DNA from: Xenorhabdus poinarii G6
Lineage (GTDB): Bacteria > Pseudomonadota > Gammaproteobacteria > Enterobacterales > Enterobacteriaceae
Length of the DNA: 64,000 nt
Assembly: GCF_000968175.1 (NCBI RefSeq)
Contig: NZ_FO704551.1
Location: forward strand, 1,426,001 to 1,490,000
Direction of reading: 5' to 3'
A program made the translations under genes and the position numbers. Below the pieces are notes generated by a model, which was not told where the DNA came from, did no database searches, and saw only the letters and a program-made list of their open reading frames with translations. This document shows positions 20,730-29,673 of this stretch, in pieces. Position 1 is the stretch's first letter. Every line of letters starts with the position of its first letter.

Positions 20730-22307
20730 ATGACAACTAATATCCATCAGCATCGCATTCTTATCCTTGATTTTGGCTCGCAATATACCCAGCTTATTGC
20801 CCGCCGTATTCGTGAAATTGGTGTTTATTGTGAACTTTGGACATGGAATGTCACTGAAGAGCAAATTCGTGAATTTAACCCAGATGGTATTATTCTTTCC
20901 GGCGGGCCAGAGAGCACGACTGAGCACAATAGCCCAAGTGCCCCAGAATATGTTTTCAATGCAGGCGTCCCGGTTCTGGGCATCTGCTATGGCATGCAAA
21001 CAATGTCTATGCAATTGGGTGGTCGCGTTGATAGCTCCGATGAACGTGAGTTTGGCTATGCACAAGTTGAAATCCAAAATAACTGTGAACTGTTCCGCGA
21101 TATTCAAGATGCGCTAAGTGAGACCGGTCATCCGTTGTTGGATGTCTGGATGAGTCATGGTGACAAAGTGACAGCTATCCCAGCTGATTTTACAAAGGTT
21201 GCCAGCACAGATACGTGCCCGTTTGCCATTATGGCTAATGAAGAAAAACGTTTTTATGGTGTGCAATTCCACCCGGAAGTGACTCATACTCATCAAGGCC
21301 TGAATATTCTGAAACGTTTTGTGCTGGATATTTGTCAATGTGAAGTGTTATGGACGCCAGCTTCTATTATCGACGATATTGTCGAACGTCTACGTGCTCA
21401 GATTGGTGATGATCACGTCATTCTGGCGCTGTCTGGTGGTGTTGATTCTTCTGTGACGGCATTATTATTAAACCGTGCGATTGGTAAGCGCTTAACCTGC
21501 GTTTTCGTTGATAATGGCCTGCTGCGTTTGAACGAAGCGGATCAAGTGATGGCGATGTTTGAGGGTAAATTTGACCTGAATATCATCCATGTTAAAGCAG
21601 AAGATCGTTTCTTGTCTGCATTAGCCGGAATTGATGAGCCAGAAGCTAAACGTAAAACTATCGGCCATGTCTTTATCGATGTATTTGACGAAGAAGCGGC
21701 AAAACAAACCCAAGTCAAATGGCTGGCACAGGGTACGATTTATCCAGACGTGATCGAATCTGCGGCATCGGCAACGGGTAATGCTCACGTGATTAAATCT
21801 CACCACAATGTGGGTGGCCTGCCGGAAGATATGAAACTGGGGCTGGTTGAACCGCTGAAAGAGTTGTTCAAAGATGAAGTCCGTCGTATTGGTTTGGAAC
21901 TTGGCCTGCCATATGACATGTTGTATCGTCATCCGTTCCCAGGCCCGGGTCTTGGTGTTCGCGTATTGGGTGAAGTGAAAAAAGAGTATTGTGACTTACT
22001 GCGCCGTGCTGACGCTATCTTTATTGAAGAGCTGCATAAATCTGATCTGTACAATAAAGTGAGTCAGGCATTCACCGTCTTCCTGCCTGTTCGTTCGGTG
22101 GGGGTTATGGGCGATGGCCGTAAATATGACTGGGTCGTCTCTTTGCGTGCGGTAGAAACGATTGACTTTATGACAGCTCACTGGGCACATTTGCCCTATG
22201 ATTTTCTGGGGCGTGTCTCGAATAGAATCATTAATGAAATCGATGGTATTTCACGAGTGGTCTATGACATCAGCGGTAAGCCACCAGCGACAATTGAGTG
22301 GGAATAA
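20730..22307 (+). CDS. guaA: GMP synthase (glutamine-hydrolysing) GuaA
   Basis: 525 aa. Converts XMP to GMP with glutamine and ATP. The N-terminal class I amidotransferase has the nucleophile in GICYGMQ and the His/Glu in QFHPEVTHT; the ATP-pyrophosphatase loop is LSGGVDSSV; the C-terminal dimerisation domain ends with PPATIEWE. The ATG at 20730 matches the family start [21 protein letters not shown] minus the spurious upstream extension. The 3' end is a frequent integration site for mobile elements and an integrase gene follows. Confidence 0.97.
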   Translation: MTTNIHQHRILILDFGSQYTQLIARRIREIGVYCELWTWNVTEEQIREFNPDGIILSGGPESTTEHNSPSAPEYVFNAGVPVLGICYGMQTMSMQLGGRVDSSDEREFGYAQVEIQNNCELFRDIQDALSETGHPLLDVWMSHGDKVTAIPADFTKVASTDTCPFAIMANEEKRFYGVQFHPEVTHTHQGLNILKRFVLDICQCEVLWTPASIIDDIVERLRAQIGDDHVILALSGGVDSSVTALLLNRAIGKRLTCVFVDNGLLRLNEADQVMAMFEGKFDLNIIHVKAEDRFLSALAGIDEPEAKRKTIGHVFIDVFDEEAAKQTQVKWLAQGTIYPDVIESAASATGNAHVIKSHHNVGGLPEDMKLGLVEPLKELFKDEVRRIGLELGLPYDMLYRHPFPGPGLGVRVLGEVKKEYCDLLRRADAIFIEELHKSDLYNKVSQAFTVFLPVRSVGVMGDGRKYDWVVSLRAVETIDFMTAHWAHLPYDFLGRVSNRIINEIDGISRVVYDISGKPPATIEWE

Positions 22308-22325
22308 TCCCGCAATAAGAATTAG

Positions 22326-22415
22326 CTGGCACTGACTAGCAAAATAAGCATATAAGCCCATGTAAAAATGGGCTTTTTTGTTTTTGGTGCTTGTACTGTC
22401 TGGCACTGATTAGCA
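22326..22415. repeat. 16-bp direct repeat flanking the guaA terminator
   Basis: CTGGCACTGACTAGCA (22326-22341) and CTGGCACTGATTAGCA (22400-22415) differ at one base, 74 bp apart. They flank the guaA terminator and precede the integrase gene, so they may be integrase-binding or old attachment sequence. Confidence 0.6.
22354..22381 (+). terminator. Intrinsic terminator after guaA
   Basis: AAGCCCAT / ATGGGCTT stem with a 6-nt loop, then TTTTTGTTTTT. Confidence 0.9.
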
Positions 22416-22484
22416 GCATCAAGCACAAGTTGAATGTGGTATTAAAGCCGGTATTATCGGAGCCAGATGCCATGATAACAGCCT

Positions 22485-22590
22485 GATACCATGCGATAGT
22501 TTTTGATCCCTTCATGGTATTAAAAATAAGTAATTATTTGTTTTCAAAGAAATTAAATCGTAATTTCCTACTGTTGTTTTGCATGGTATC
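22485..22590. repeat. Three copies of CATGGTAT motif upstream of the integrase
   Basis: GATACCATG (22485-22493, inverted), CATGGTATT (22513-22521) and CATGGTATC (22582-22590) lie within 106 bp before the integrase start. Spaced short repeats of this kind are typical of arm-type sites for P4-like integrases or their regulators; function is inferred. Confidence 0.6.
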
Positions 22591-22616
22591 AAAAAGTTAA
22601 AAAAGGATGAAAATTA

Positions 22617-23804
22617 ATGCTGACTGATACCAAACTGAGAAATTTAAAACCGAAAGAAAAGCTCTATAAAGTGAATGACAGGGATGGGCTGTATGTAGCT
22701 GTCACGCCCGCTGGCTCTGTCTCATTTCGTTATAATTACGCCATCAATGGTAGGCAGGAAACGGTGACTTTTGGTCGTTATGGTATTGGCGGGATTACTT
22801 TAGCTGAAGCCAGAGAGAGACTTGGGGAAGCTAAAAGAATGGTGGCTGATGGTAAGTCCCCGGCTAAAGAAAAAGCCAGAGATAAAGCGAGAATTAAAGG
22901 TGCGGAAACATTTGGTGCATGGGCTGAAAAATGGCTTCGTGGGTATCAGATGGCTGACTCTACGCGGGATATGCGGCGATCAGTTTATGCTAGGGAACTT
23001 AAGGGTAAATTTGGCAACCAAAAGTTAAATGAAATCACACATGAAGACTTATGGGCGATCACTGACACCATTGTTGAACGTGGTGCGCCAGCGACAGCGG
23101 TTCATGCAAGAGAAATAGTGCTTCAGGTTTATCGCTGGGCGATTGAACGAGGCCAAAAAGTAGAAAACCCGGCAGATTTAGTGAGACCTGCAAGTATTGC
23201 AAAATTTGAACCCAGAGATCGAACATTAACGTCAGGTGAAATTGGTTTGATGTATCGCTATCTGGAGAAGGTCGGGACAACGCCATCAATTCGGGTTGCT
23301 GTAAAACTGCTATTGTTAACAATGGTACGTAAAAGTGAGTTAACTAATGCAACCTGGAGCGAAATTAATTTTAGTGAAGCAATTTGGACTATCCCAAAAG
23401 AGCGAATGAAACGCCGAAATCCGCATCTGGTTTTCTTATCGCGTCAGGTGATGGACATTTTAGTTGCTTTAAAAACCTTCGCAGGTGGTTCTGATTTTGT
23501 TCTTCCATCGCGCTATGACTCTGATGCGCCAATGAGTAGTGCGACCATGAATCGAGAGCTAGATCTTACGTATAAAGCAGCACAAAAAGACGGACACGAC
23601 CTTGCTAAATTTGGACCTCACGATTTACGCAGAACAGCGAGTACGTTGCTGTATGAAGCAGGCTATAACACGGATTGGATAGAGAAGTGCCTGGCGCATG
23701 AACAGAAAGGGGTTAGGGCAGTGTACAATAAAGCAGAGTACCGTGAGCAGCGCACCGCTATGTTGCAGGATTGGGCTGATATGATAGATGAGTGGACACA
23801 CTGA
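22617..23804 (+). CDS. int: P4-like tyrosine recombinase (integrase)
   Basis: 395 aa. N-terminal DUF4102 arm-binding domain (LTDTKLRNLKPKEKLYKVNDRDGLYVAV), a SAM-like core-binding domain (about 95-190) and a catalytic domain with Arg in LTMVRKSELTNATW, the HDLRRTAST box, the LAHEQKGVRAVY His box and the nucleophile Tyr in YNKAEYREQR (the exact Tyr of the two is not certain). It catalyses site-specific integration and excision. All catalytic boxes look intact. The position 309 bp after guaA and repeated upstream motifs support targeting of the guaA end. A purine-rich AAAAAAGGATGA lies before the ATG. Confidence 0.93.
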   Translation: MLTDTKLRNLKPKEKLYKVNDRDGLYVAVTPAGSVSFRYNYAINGRQETVTFGRYGIGGITLAEARERLGEAKRMVADGKSPAKEKARDKARIKGAETFGAWAEKWLRGYQMADSTRDMRRSVYARELKGKFGNQKLNEITHEDLWAITDTIVERGAPATAVHAREIVLQVYRWAIERGQKVENPADLVRPASIAKFEPRDRTLTSGEIGLMYRYLEKVGTTPSIRVAVKLLLLTMVRKSELTNATWSEINFSEAIWTIPKERMKRRNPHLVFLSRQVMDILVALKTFAGGSDFVLPSRYDSDAPMSSATMNRELDLTYKAAQKDGHDLAKFGPHDLRRTASTLLYEAGYNTDWIEKCLAHEQKGVRAVYNKAEYREQRTAMLQDWADMIDEWTH

Positions 23805-23813
23805 GTCATATTG

Positions 23814-23913
23814 ATGTTAGTAATCAGCTAAGATTTGGCCTGACATAGTTATGATACAAAGCCAAATCTAATCTTATGGGGCATTTTGTACTGGAAGAGG
23901 GTATTACTAACAT
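23814..23913. repeat. Nested inverted repeats downstream of the integrase
   Basis: Outer arms ATGTTAGTAAT (23814-23824) and ATTACTAACAT (23903-23913) enclose inner arms AGATTTGGC (23831-23839) and GCCAAATCT (23861-23869); all arms pair perfectly. Could be a terminator complex for int, an attachment/origin structure, or a structured RNA. Confidence 0.6.
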
Positions 23914-23968
23914 TATTAGATATTGGCCAATGTGGATAAGCTAATTAATTTACAACTCAGGGGAATAT

Positions 23969-24013
23969 GGTTATTAATGCTCGGCCTTTGAAAAAGGCCG
24001 AGCATTAATAACC
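23969..24013. repeat. 21-bp perfect hairpin between int and the 571-aa gene
   Basis: GGTTATTAATGCTCGGCCTTT pairs perfectly with the arm 23993-24013 around a 3-nt loop. It lies 10 nt beyond the stop of the convergent 571-aa gene. A terminator is likely, but there is no T-run after the stem and the stem is unusually long. Confidence 0.65.
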
Positions 24014-24023
24014 TAAAAAATCA

Positions 24024-25739
24024 CTATTCTTCAGGTTCTTTTTCAATTTCTTGCGGTAGAGATGGAAGATTGTAGATATCATCAGGTGTGAAACCTGAGA
24101 TTTGCTCAAGCAGTCTTTCTGAGGAAAGGATTGGTTGTTTTTTGCTTCGTTCATATTCGTTGTGAGAATAACTCCCTTCATTTACCCAGTCGAAATACCG
24201 ATTGATGCTACCAATTAGGGTATTGCAGGTATGCTTGTTACTACTTGTACTGCCGATTGAGTGCTGCCCCGCTGTAAAGCGAATAGACGATTTGGCAATA
24301 TAGGATAAGTCTTTGCCACTGAGTGTCGATAGATTTATTCGTTCTATTGTTGCCTCATTCAGGGCAAACTCTCTTGCCCAGTGTTCATCAACGTTGCCGA
24401 GATAGTACTCAAATGCGCTGTAAAAATAACCTGTTGTTATGAGTTTGCGGATTTGCCAAGCTACCTCTTTTTTATCATTGCGGCGCTCTAACTCTTCTAA
24501 CAATATCGGTAACGCCATCAATCGGCTGTCCGAAATGCCAATGATATTTAAGTGAAATTTAGCATCCCACAGTATCTCATTAAAGTGATCCAGTGCGGAA
24601 TCATCCAGCGCATTGAAAGAGGATATGGACATTTTAATTAATCCATTGATTGCCAGGGACTGGAAAAGCGCCTCTGTCATTGTATCTGAAGGAAATATGT
24701 ATTTCCCAGAACGTGTTAATGTTTTGAATCCCCAATCATCACCGCAGCCATCAACAAAAGCACATAGTATCATCAGCATTCGAGTTGATATTTTTTCAAG
24801 CGAGGAGGGGGCAATATGTTCAGGATTTAATGGGTGATCAGTTCTCGTGCCAATTTTCTCCTCTAATTTGGCGATTGAGTGCCTGAGAGATACAGCTTTA
24901 TCGTCATCATCAATGTAATCTATCCAGTAATCAGCTTCCTCGATATCAGCCATCGTTATAGCGGCATGTGCCGTGTTAAATGCTAGTGAACTTAGATAGT
25001 TAGTGTATCCTGCCGAAAGGTTGGGGGCACCGAAAAATCTCCTTGCAACCTCGATGCTGTGTTTGGGGTTTCTATCAATACTAAAATAGGATTCAAAAAA
25101 AAGCAGACTCTGGGATGTGTATTCACCAACTTGATGGGATATAAATTGAGTTAGTTTTTCAAGAGTTTGGAGTTGGCGTGAATTATCCAGCAGGATGCGG
25201 TGTGTTGCTTCATAAAAGGTTAGCAGCTGAGCATTACTCAGCTTGTTGATGTCAAAAATAGGCAACTCTTTATTAAAGGATGATGAAATGCCCATCAAAC
25301 AGTTAAAGTAAGTAGTATATTGTTGCTTTGTACCCGAAAGAATAAAGGCCCTGATGATTTCCATATAGGGGCTGAGTGAGGTATCATTTTTCACCAAGGA
25401 AAGTACTGTGCTAATTTGCTCGCTAAACTCATACCGTTCATCTTGGTCTAATGCTGATTGAATTAGTGGTGTAATTGGGAGATCAGAAAACGCAATCAAG
25501 TTCAGAACAGCCTGTCTTTCTGTTTGAAAGGCTTTTTCCTCCCTTGCTACTACAGCTTTACTGAAATAATATTCTACAGTAGTCTCGCTAGCTTCTTCAG
25601 TATGAAGAATGACCTTTTCACAAACTGAGAAAAAACTCTCTTGTTTCTGAATTGGTACTTGTTCTTGAAGTGGCTTAGCCACACGAAATTTACGAGAGAT
25701 ATTGGCTTTAACTTGCTTTTTATTCCGCTTTTTCATCAC
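24024..25739 (-). CDS. Island protein of unknown function, 571 aa
   Basis: Not recognised. A highly basic N terminus (MMKKRNKKQVKANISRKFRVAK) is followed by a predicted all-helical body without membrane segments, perhaps helical repeats; the C terminus is acidic (LPQEIEKEPEE). A conserved-looking block lies near 480-545 (TAGQHSIGSTSSNKHTC...RYFDWVNEGSYSHNEYE). No catalytic motif was seen. It starts 182 bp downstream of the IS1-split gene on the same strand, so the two may have formed one unit. A DNA-binding or defence role is possible, but that is a guess from context. AT-rich codon use. Confidence 0.65.
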   Translation of the reverse strand: MMKKRNKKQVKANISRKFRVAKPLQEQVPIQKQESFFSVCEKVILHTEEASETTVEYYFSKAVVAREEKAFQTERQAVLNLIAFSDLPITPLIQSALDQDERYEFSEQISTVLSLVKNDTSLSPYMEIIRAFILSGTKQQYTTYFNCLMGISSSFNKELPIFDINKLSNAQLLTFYEATHRILLDNSRQLQTLEKLTQFISHQVGEYTSQSLLFFESYFSIDRNPKHSIEVARRFFGAPNLSAGYTNYLSSLAFNTAHAAITMADIEEADYWIDYIDDDDKAVSLRHSIAKLEEKIGTRTDHPLNPEHIAPSSLEKISTRMLMILCAFVDGCGDDWGFKTLTRSGKYIFPSDTMTEALFQSLAINGLIKMSISSFNALDDSALDHFNEILWDAKFHLNIIGISDSRLMALPILLEELERRNDKKEVAWQIRKLITTGYFYSAFEYYLGNVDEHWAREFALNEATIERINLSTLSGKDLSYIAKSSIRFTAGQHSIGSTSSNKHTCNTLIGSINRYFDWVNEGSYSHNEYERSKKQPILSSERLLEQISGFTPDDIYNLPSLPQEIEKEPEE

Positions 25740-26934
25740 TTAAATCCACTAGATAGCTTTAGACAAAGTGTACCGCGTAGTAGTTGCGAGCTCAATGAAA
25801 CAGATGATTTATTGATCATTTGCGTTTGTTTGCGAGCATACCATAAAAATAGGGCTTCACTTTTATAGAATATTTGATAAACGGTTTTAGCTTCCTTCCC
25901 TTTAAGGCTAATGCCTTAGTCTTACTCAAATAAGTGAAACTCTTCACGTACAGACAGTATCGCCTTAGAAACGGCCTGGTTTGACGATGGTTTATTGGTG
26001 ATTTCTCCCAACTTGATGCCAACCTGTTGGTTAGACAAACCTTGCCTACGGAGAACAAGCATACGTTTTTTGTTATCAGTCAGTCGGGAGTCAACCATTC
26101 TTCGTGCCAAATCGCGCAGCTCTGCTACATTAGTGGGGTCGAGTGATGAATCAAACATATAATGATAAAAATACTCATCGATTAACTTATCACCAGATTT
26201 TGCATTGTAGCGATCTGGATGGGCGATTTGGCATCGAAGCCTTAAAAGTTCTTGTTCAAATTGTTCTTTAGAGCGCATGGCTTGCTTATACATGGCGTTC
26301 CATGAGCCATCATGCAATTTTGGTCGGTGATTTAAGCAGTATGTGTGGCTTAAGTCTGGGCGTTTTTTCTTTCCCTTTTTTTCATAATCTTCGTATTCAT
26401 CATCTTCAATAGTGCCATATTTTTTCCATGTTCTAACAAATATGGAAAATTCTGTTGGATTCCCACAGAAGGCGCAAAGTCTCATTTTCCTTTCGGTATT
26501 TAAGTCAATATCCGGTGCTAGCTTAGATCTTTTAGGTCGTTTCCCTTCGCAAAGAGAAAATAGCTCTTTAAGCATATCCTGAGTCGAAATAAATAAAATA
26601 TCTTGTTCTGTGTATGAGCAATGATTAATAAAGTTACGCAGATGAATATGAATTTGATCGGTAGTAAAGTGAAAACCTTTTAACTTAATTAGCTCACTAT
26701 AGGTTAAGTTTTCTTTTGATATTGGGCTATAGATGAGGTATGTCTTTGGAAGAGTAGCTAAATATTCAGCTATAGCGGGGTCAATTATTTTTTCAATCAG
26801 TTTAATAATATTATGACTTTTGGATTCCAAGGAATACGAATGCCATTCTTCTCGAAATAAGCTAACAGCATTGGATACAGATATGTCGGAATACTTCCAA
26901 ATAGGGGTCGTGTATTAAATGGTTAGAAGGATCA

Positions 26935-27357
26935 CTAAATATAGTTTTCACGCTCAATGAAAGTGCCTATCACTTTATCGTGCATTTCTTCAGATTTGGA
27001 ATAACCGATTGTTTTTCTATTCAGCCTTTTTATTCGGGTACGATGGGTAAGGTTGGTTCTCTCTATACGTTGGGTAAATATCTTTCCAGTAAGATGGACT
27101 TCTTCAGGAAGACAATCATAAACGGCATAATCATCCGTACAGTAAAACCGGATATTAAAGGGTGACAAGAGTGCCAGTAGTTTTTCCCATGTTTTTCTGC
27201 TGCGATCCCCAAAAGTATGTGCCACTATCCGTTTCATACGCGGCTCCCAGGCATACCAGAGCCAGCGCTGATTTTTCTTACTCCCCACAAACGACCACTG
27301 CTCATCCACTTCACAGATAAGATGAATGTCATCCCCGTCAAGAGGAAGCGTCGTCAC
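26935..27357 (-). CDS. insB: IS1 InsB frame (transposase catalytic part)
   Basis: 140 aa. DDE catalytic part of IS1 transposase; DEQWSFVGSKKNQRWLWYAW, the YCTDDYAVY motif and the IERTNLTHRTRIKRLNRKTIGYSKS block are typical. It is in the -1 frame relative to insA and overlaps it by 4 nt; in IS1 the active enzyme is the InsAB' fusion made by -1 slippage, here likely at CTTAAAAAC just before the insA end. Confidence 0.9.
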   Translation of the reverse strand: MTTLPLDGDDIHLICEVDEQWSFVGSKKNQRWLWYAWEPRMKRIVAHTFGDRSRKTWEKLLALLSPFNIRFYCTDDYAVYDCLPEEVHLTGKIFTQRIERTNLTHRTRIKRLNRKTIGYSKSEEMHDKVIGTFIERENYI

Positions 27358-27629
27358 GTTCCGGGGGTTGAGTTTTTAAGCGTTTTCATCACAGTAGCTG
27401 TTGCCACCTTCAATACGCGGGCCGTGTCACGGATGCCGCTGTTATTCATCGCCATATCAATAATCTGCTCTTTGACTCCCGGTTTGCAAGCTTGATAGGT
27501 GTATGCCAACTGAAAGACTTTACTGCAGGCATAGCAGCGGTAGCGGGGATAACCTCTATGACCTTTTCCATGTCCTTTAACATCTTCTGATTTGTGACAA
27601 TAACGACAATCAACTTCTACTTTAGCCAT
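27354..27629 (-). CDS. insA: IS1 InsA
   Basis: 91 aa. Zinc finger CRYCHKSE...YRCYACSKVFQLAYTYQAC followed by an HTH, as in InsA, which binds the IS ends and represses transposition when made alone. Complete frame. Confidence 0.9.
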   Translation of the reverse strand: MAKVEVDCRYCHKSEDVKGHGKGHRGYPRYRCYACSKVFQLAYTYQACKPGVKEQIIDMAMNNSGIRDTARVLKVATATVMKTLKNSTPGT

Positions 27630-27840
27630 GTTCCACCACGAAATACCGGAAGATTATCATAACAACTAACTATTTAATACATGACCCAAATAGGGATATA
27701 AAACTCGCCAAGCTTATATCGTACTTTTTCTTCAGTTTCAAACATTTTTGCATCCAACCTTTTTGTCCAATCTATATCAGTAAATTACTGGAATCGTCAG
27801 GCATTATCAACTAAAGAATGACGTAAAGATTGGAGAAGCT

Positions 27841-28092
27841 ATGAATGCTTTAGTAACGAAAAAAACGCTGATCAACCGTAAGACATTGTTGAAAATGATC
27901 CCATTATCAGACCGAACCATCTACAACTTGGAACAACGAGGGGAATTTCCTCGTCGCATTGTGCTGACAAGTCGGAGCGTTGCCTGGGATTTAGCTGAAG
28001 TTGAAAACTGGATAGAAGAAAGACGCAGATCACTGTTAAAAGCTGCCAGACCAGGAGATTTATGCAGGGAGTTATCATGGCGATTGAAATAA
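27841..28092 (+). CDS. AlpA-like transcriptional regulator
   Basis: 83 aa. A MerR-like winged HTH of the AlpA family: LLKMIPLSDRTIYNLEQRGEFPRRIVLTSRSVAWDLAEVENWIEER. In P4-like elements AlpA controls integrase expression and excision. It diverges from the IS1-split gene and overlaps the following RepA-like start by 16 nt. Preceded by TTGGAGAAGCT, a good ribosome binding site. Confidence 0.85.
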   Translation: MNALVTKKTLINRKTLLKMIPLSDRTIYNLEQRGEFPRRIVLTSRSVAWDLAEVENWIEERRRSLLKAARPGDLCRELSWRLK

Positions 28093-28454
28093 TGTCTGCA
28101 TTTACAAACGAACCACCTTTATTTGACTATGTTTTACCCAATATGGTCACTGGGACTGTAGGGGCAATAGTTGCTCCCGGAGGTGTAGGTAAGTCTATGC
28201 TGGCTTTGCAATTAGCTGCTCAGATAGCGGGTGGGCCTGATTTATTAGGAATGGGCGAGCTAATGACAGGTAATGTCGCGTATTTACCAGCTGAAGATCC
28301 AACGATAGCGATATATCACAGACTATATGCTTTAGGTGCAAGCCTTACTTATAAGCAACAGTAATCCGTGGCAAATGCACTCATGCTTGAACCTTTAATT
28401 GGGAAGTCCCCAAATGTAATGTCCCCTGAATGGTTTGATGATTTACGTAATATT
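28077..28454 (+). pseudogene. RepA-like AAA ATPase gene, stop codon and IS982 truncation
   Basis: Starts MAIEIMSAFTNEPP; Walker A APGGVGKSML at about residues 36-45 and the PAEDP Walker B-like segment mark the RepA/DnaB-like ATPase of plasmids and satellite islands. TAA at 28362-28364 stops it at 95 aa, yet the same frame continues with family-like sequence (MLEPLIGKSPNVMSPEWFDDLRNITRI) up to the IS982 end at 28455. The remainder of the family (about 200 aa more) is not found beyond the IS. Two lesions show it is dead. Confidence 0.8.
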
Positions 28455-29443
28455 ACCCGAATTCTGGATAAAAAATTGGCGAAGTGCCTGTTCCAAGAGC
28501 AAAGTTTTGGTGCACACCAAAAACCGCTCTAAGAAGGAACAGGCAATGAACAAACTAGTTGAAATTTTCTGCGATGTCGATGACTTTTGTCGTTTTTCTA
28601 TTCCTCAATGGGAACAGTTTTGTCTTAATAAGGGGCATCGTCTACGCCGCAGGCAAGGTCACATGTATCCCAGTGAAATGATGACCATCCTGATCCGCTT
28701 TCACATGTCGCATTACCGTGATTTTAAACATTTTTATCTGGAGCATATTTGGAAATATCATCATCACGATTTTCCAACTTTGCTCAGTTATACCCGTTTT
28801 GTCAGTGTTTCCCCTTCCGTTTTAGTGCCGCTGTGCAGTTATCTGACTCAGTTAAAAGGAAAGCCCACGGGGATCGCTTTTATTGATTCCACGAGTTTAC
28901 GCGTGTGCCATAACATTCGTATTCCCCGCCATAAGGTGTTTGAGGGGGTGGCACAGCGAGGAAAAACCTCGATAGGGTGGTTTTACGGTTTCAAATTACA
29001 CTTGATTGTTAACCATCAGGGCGAAATTCTGGCACTCAAAATCACCGCCGGTAATGTGGATGATCGGGAACCGGTTCGCGAATTAGCAAAAGAATTAACG
29101 GGTTCTCTTTATGGTGACAAAGGCTATCTTAGTCAAGAACTGGCAGGTGCTTTAGCGCAAGCGGGTGTAACGTTCATGACGAAAAAGCGCCGTCACATGA
29201 AAGCGCAAGTGCTGGCTGAATGGGATAATATAATGTTATCAAAGCGTTTTATTATTGAAACAATTAATGGGCAATTAAAAACCATTTCTCAAATAGAGCA
29301 TTCCTGGCACCGAAGTATAAAAGGATTTCTATTGACCGTTTTAGGTGGTGTCATTGCTTACTGCCTAAAATGGAAGAAACCGTCACTGAAAGTTTTCTAC
29401 TCAGAAGAAGATTTTCCAATGACGGCTTAAACGGAATTCGGAT
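28455..29443 (+). mobile_element. IS982-family insertion sequence
   Basis: About 990 bp. Ends ACCCGAATTC (28455-28464) and GAATTCGGAT (29434-29443) form an imperfect inverted repeat. Only TATT is repeated at the borders and the interrupted gene does not resume, so a deletion next to the element is likely. Confidence 0.85.
28546..29430 (+). CDS. IS982-family transposase
   Basis: 294 aa from ATG 28546 (MNKLVEIFCDVDDFCRF), with AAGGAA upstream. DDE-type transposase: the first Asp in GIAFIDSTSLRVCHN, the second in LYGDKGYLSQEL, and the Glu in KRFIIETINGQLK. Full length and uninterrupted, so possibly active. The longer frame from 28435 includes IS terminal sequence and is not used. Confidence 0.93.
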   Translation: MNKLVEIFCDVDDFCRFSIPQWEQFCLNKGHRLRRRQGHMYPSEMMTILIRFHMSHYRDFKHFYLEHIWKYHHHDFPTLLSYTRFVSVSPSVLVPLCSYLTQLKGKPTGIAFIDSTSLRVCHNIRIPRHKVFEGVAQRGKTSIGWFYGFKLHLIVNHQGEILALKITAGNVDDREPVRELAKELTGSLYGDKGYLSQELAGALAQAGVTFMTKKRRHMKAQVLAEWDNIMLSKRFIIETINGQLKTISQIEHSWHRSIKGFLLTVLGGVIAYCLKWKKPSLKVFYSEEDFPMTA

Positions 29444-29673
29444 TATTTTAGCAAGATCTCATACTTACTCGCATATGGAATATTTCGACTATATTCAAAA
29501 TTAGCTTTTCGGCTCATATCATTGTAGAACCGTTTTTCATTTGCCCCGGTTTTTCCAGTGCCATTGAGTGAATACAATAACGTGAATTTTTATTTTTTTA
29601 TTTTTTTATTTTGTGACTCATCAAAAATCTTTATTATCCCTGTCCTCAATACCTCATAATAAATGGAGATTTT
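29444..29673. other. Non-coding region upstream of the DUF1266 gene
   Basis: About 230 bp, with runs of T near 29588-29622; no gene seen. The ribosome binding site GGAG lies 8 nt before the downstream ATG. Confidence 0.4.

Larger units (their letters stand above)
26905..27687 (-). mobile_element. IS1-family insertion sequence
   Basis: About 780 bp. Terminal inverted repeats GGTCGTGTATTAAATGGTTAG (left) and its near-complement at the right end; the flanking direct repeat CCAAATAGGG (26897-26906 and 27686-27695) overlaps the ends, consistent with the 8-9 bp target duplication of IS1. It encodes InsA and InsB in overlapping frames. It interrupts the gene at 25922-27745. Confidence 0.9.
25922..27745 (-). 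pseudogene. Unknown zinc-motif protein gene split by IS1
   Basis: The intact 3' part (25922-26830, 302 codons from a TTG) continues in frame upstream to the IS1 edge. Removing IS1 and one copy of the target repeat restores an open frame from ATG at 27745: MFETEEKVRYKLGEFYIPIW + KYSDISVSNAVSLFREEWHS + YS + LESKSHN..., 344 aa in all. It has two possible zinc half-sites (CAFC at 119-122, CLNH at 165-168, numbering of the 302-aa part), a charged linker, and a C-terminal region (about 250-300, MLVLRRQGLSNQQVGIKLGE) resembling a helix-turn-helix. Family unknown. The 3' part could still be translated from the TTG, but a promoter would be needed. Confidence 0.75.

Noticed and set aside
22326..22415. 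Direct repeats near guaA read as a CRISPR
   Set aside because: Only two copies with 58 bp between them, no further repeats, no cas genes.
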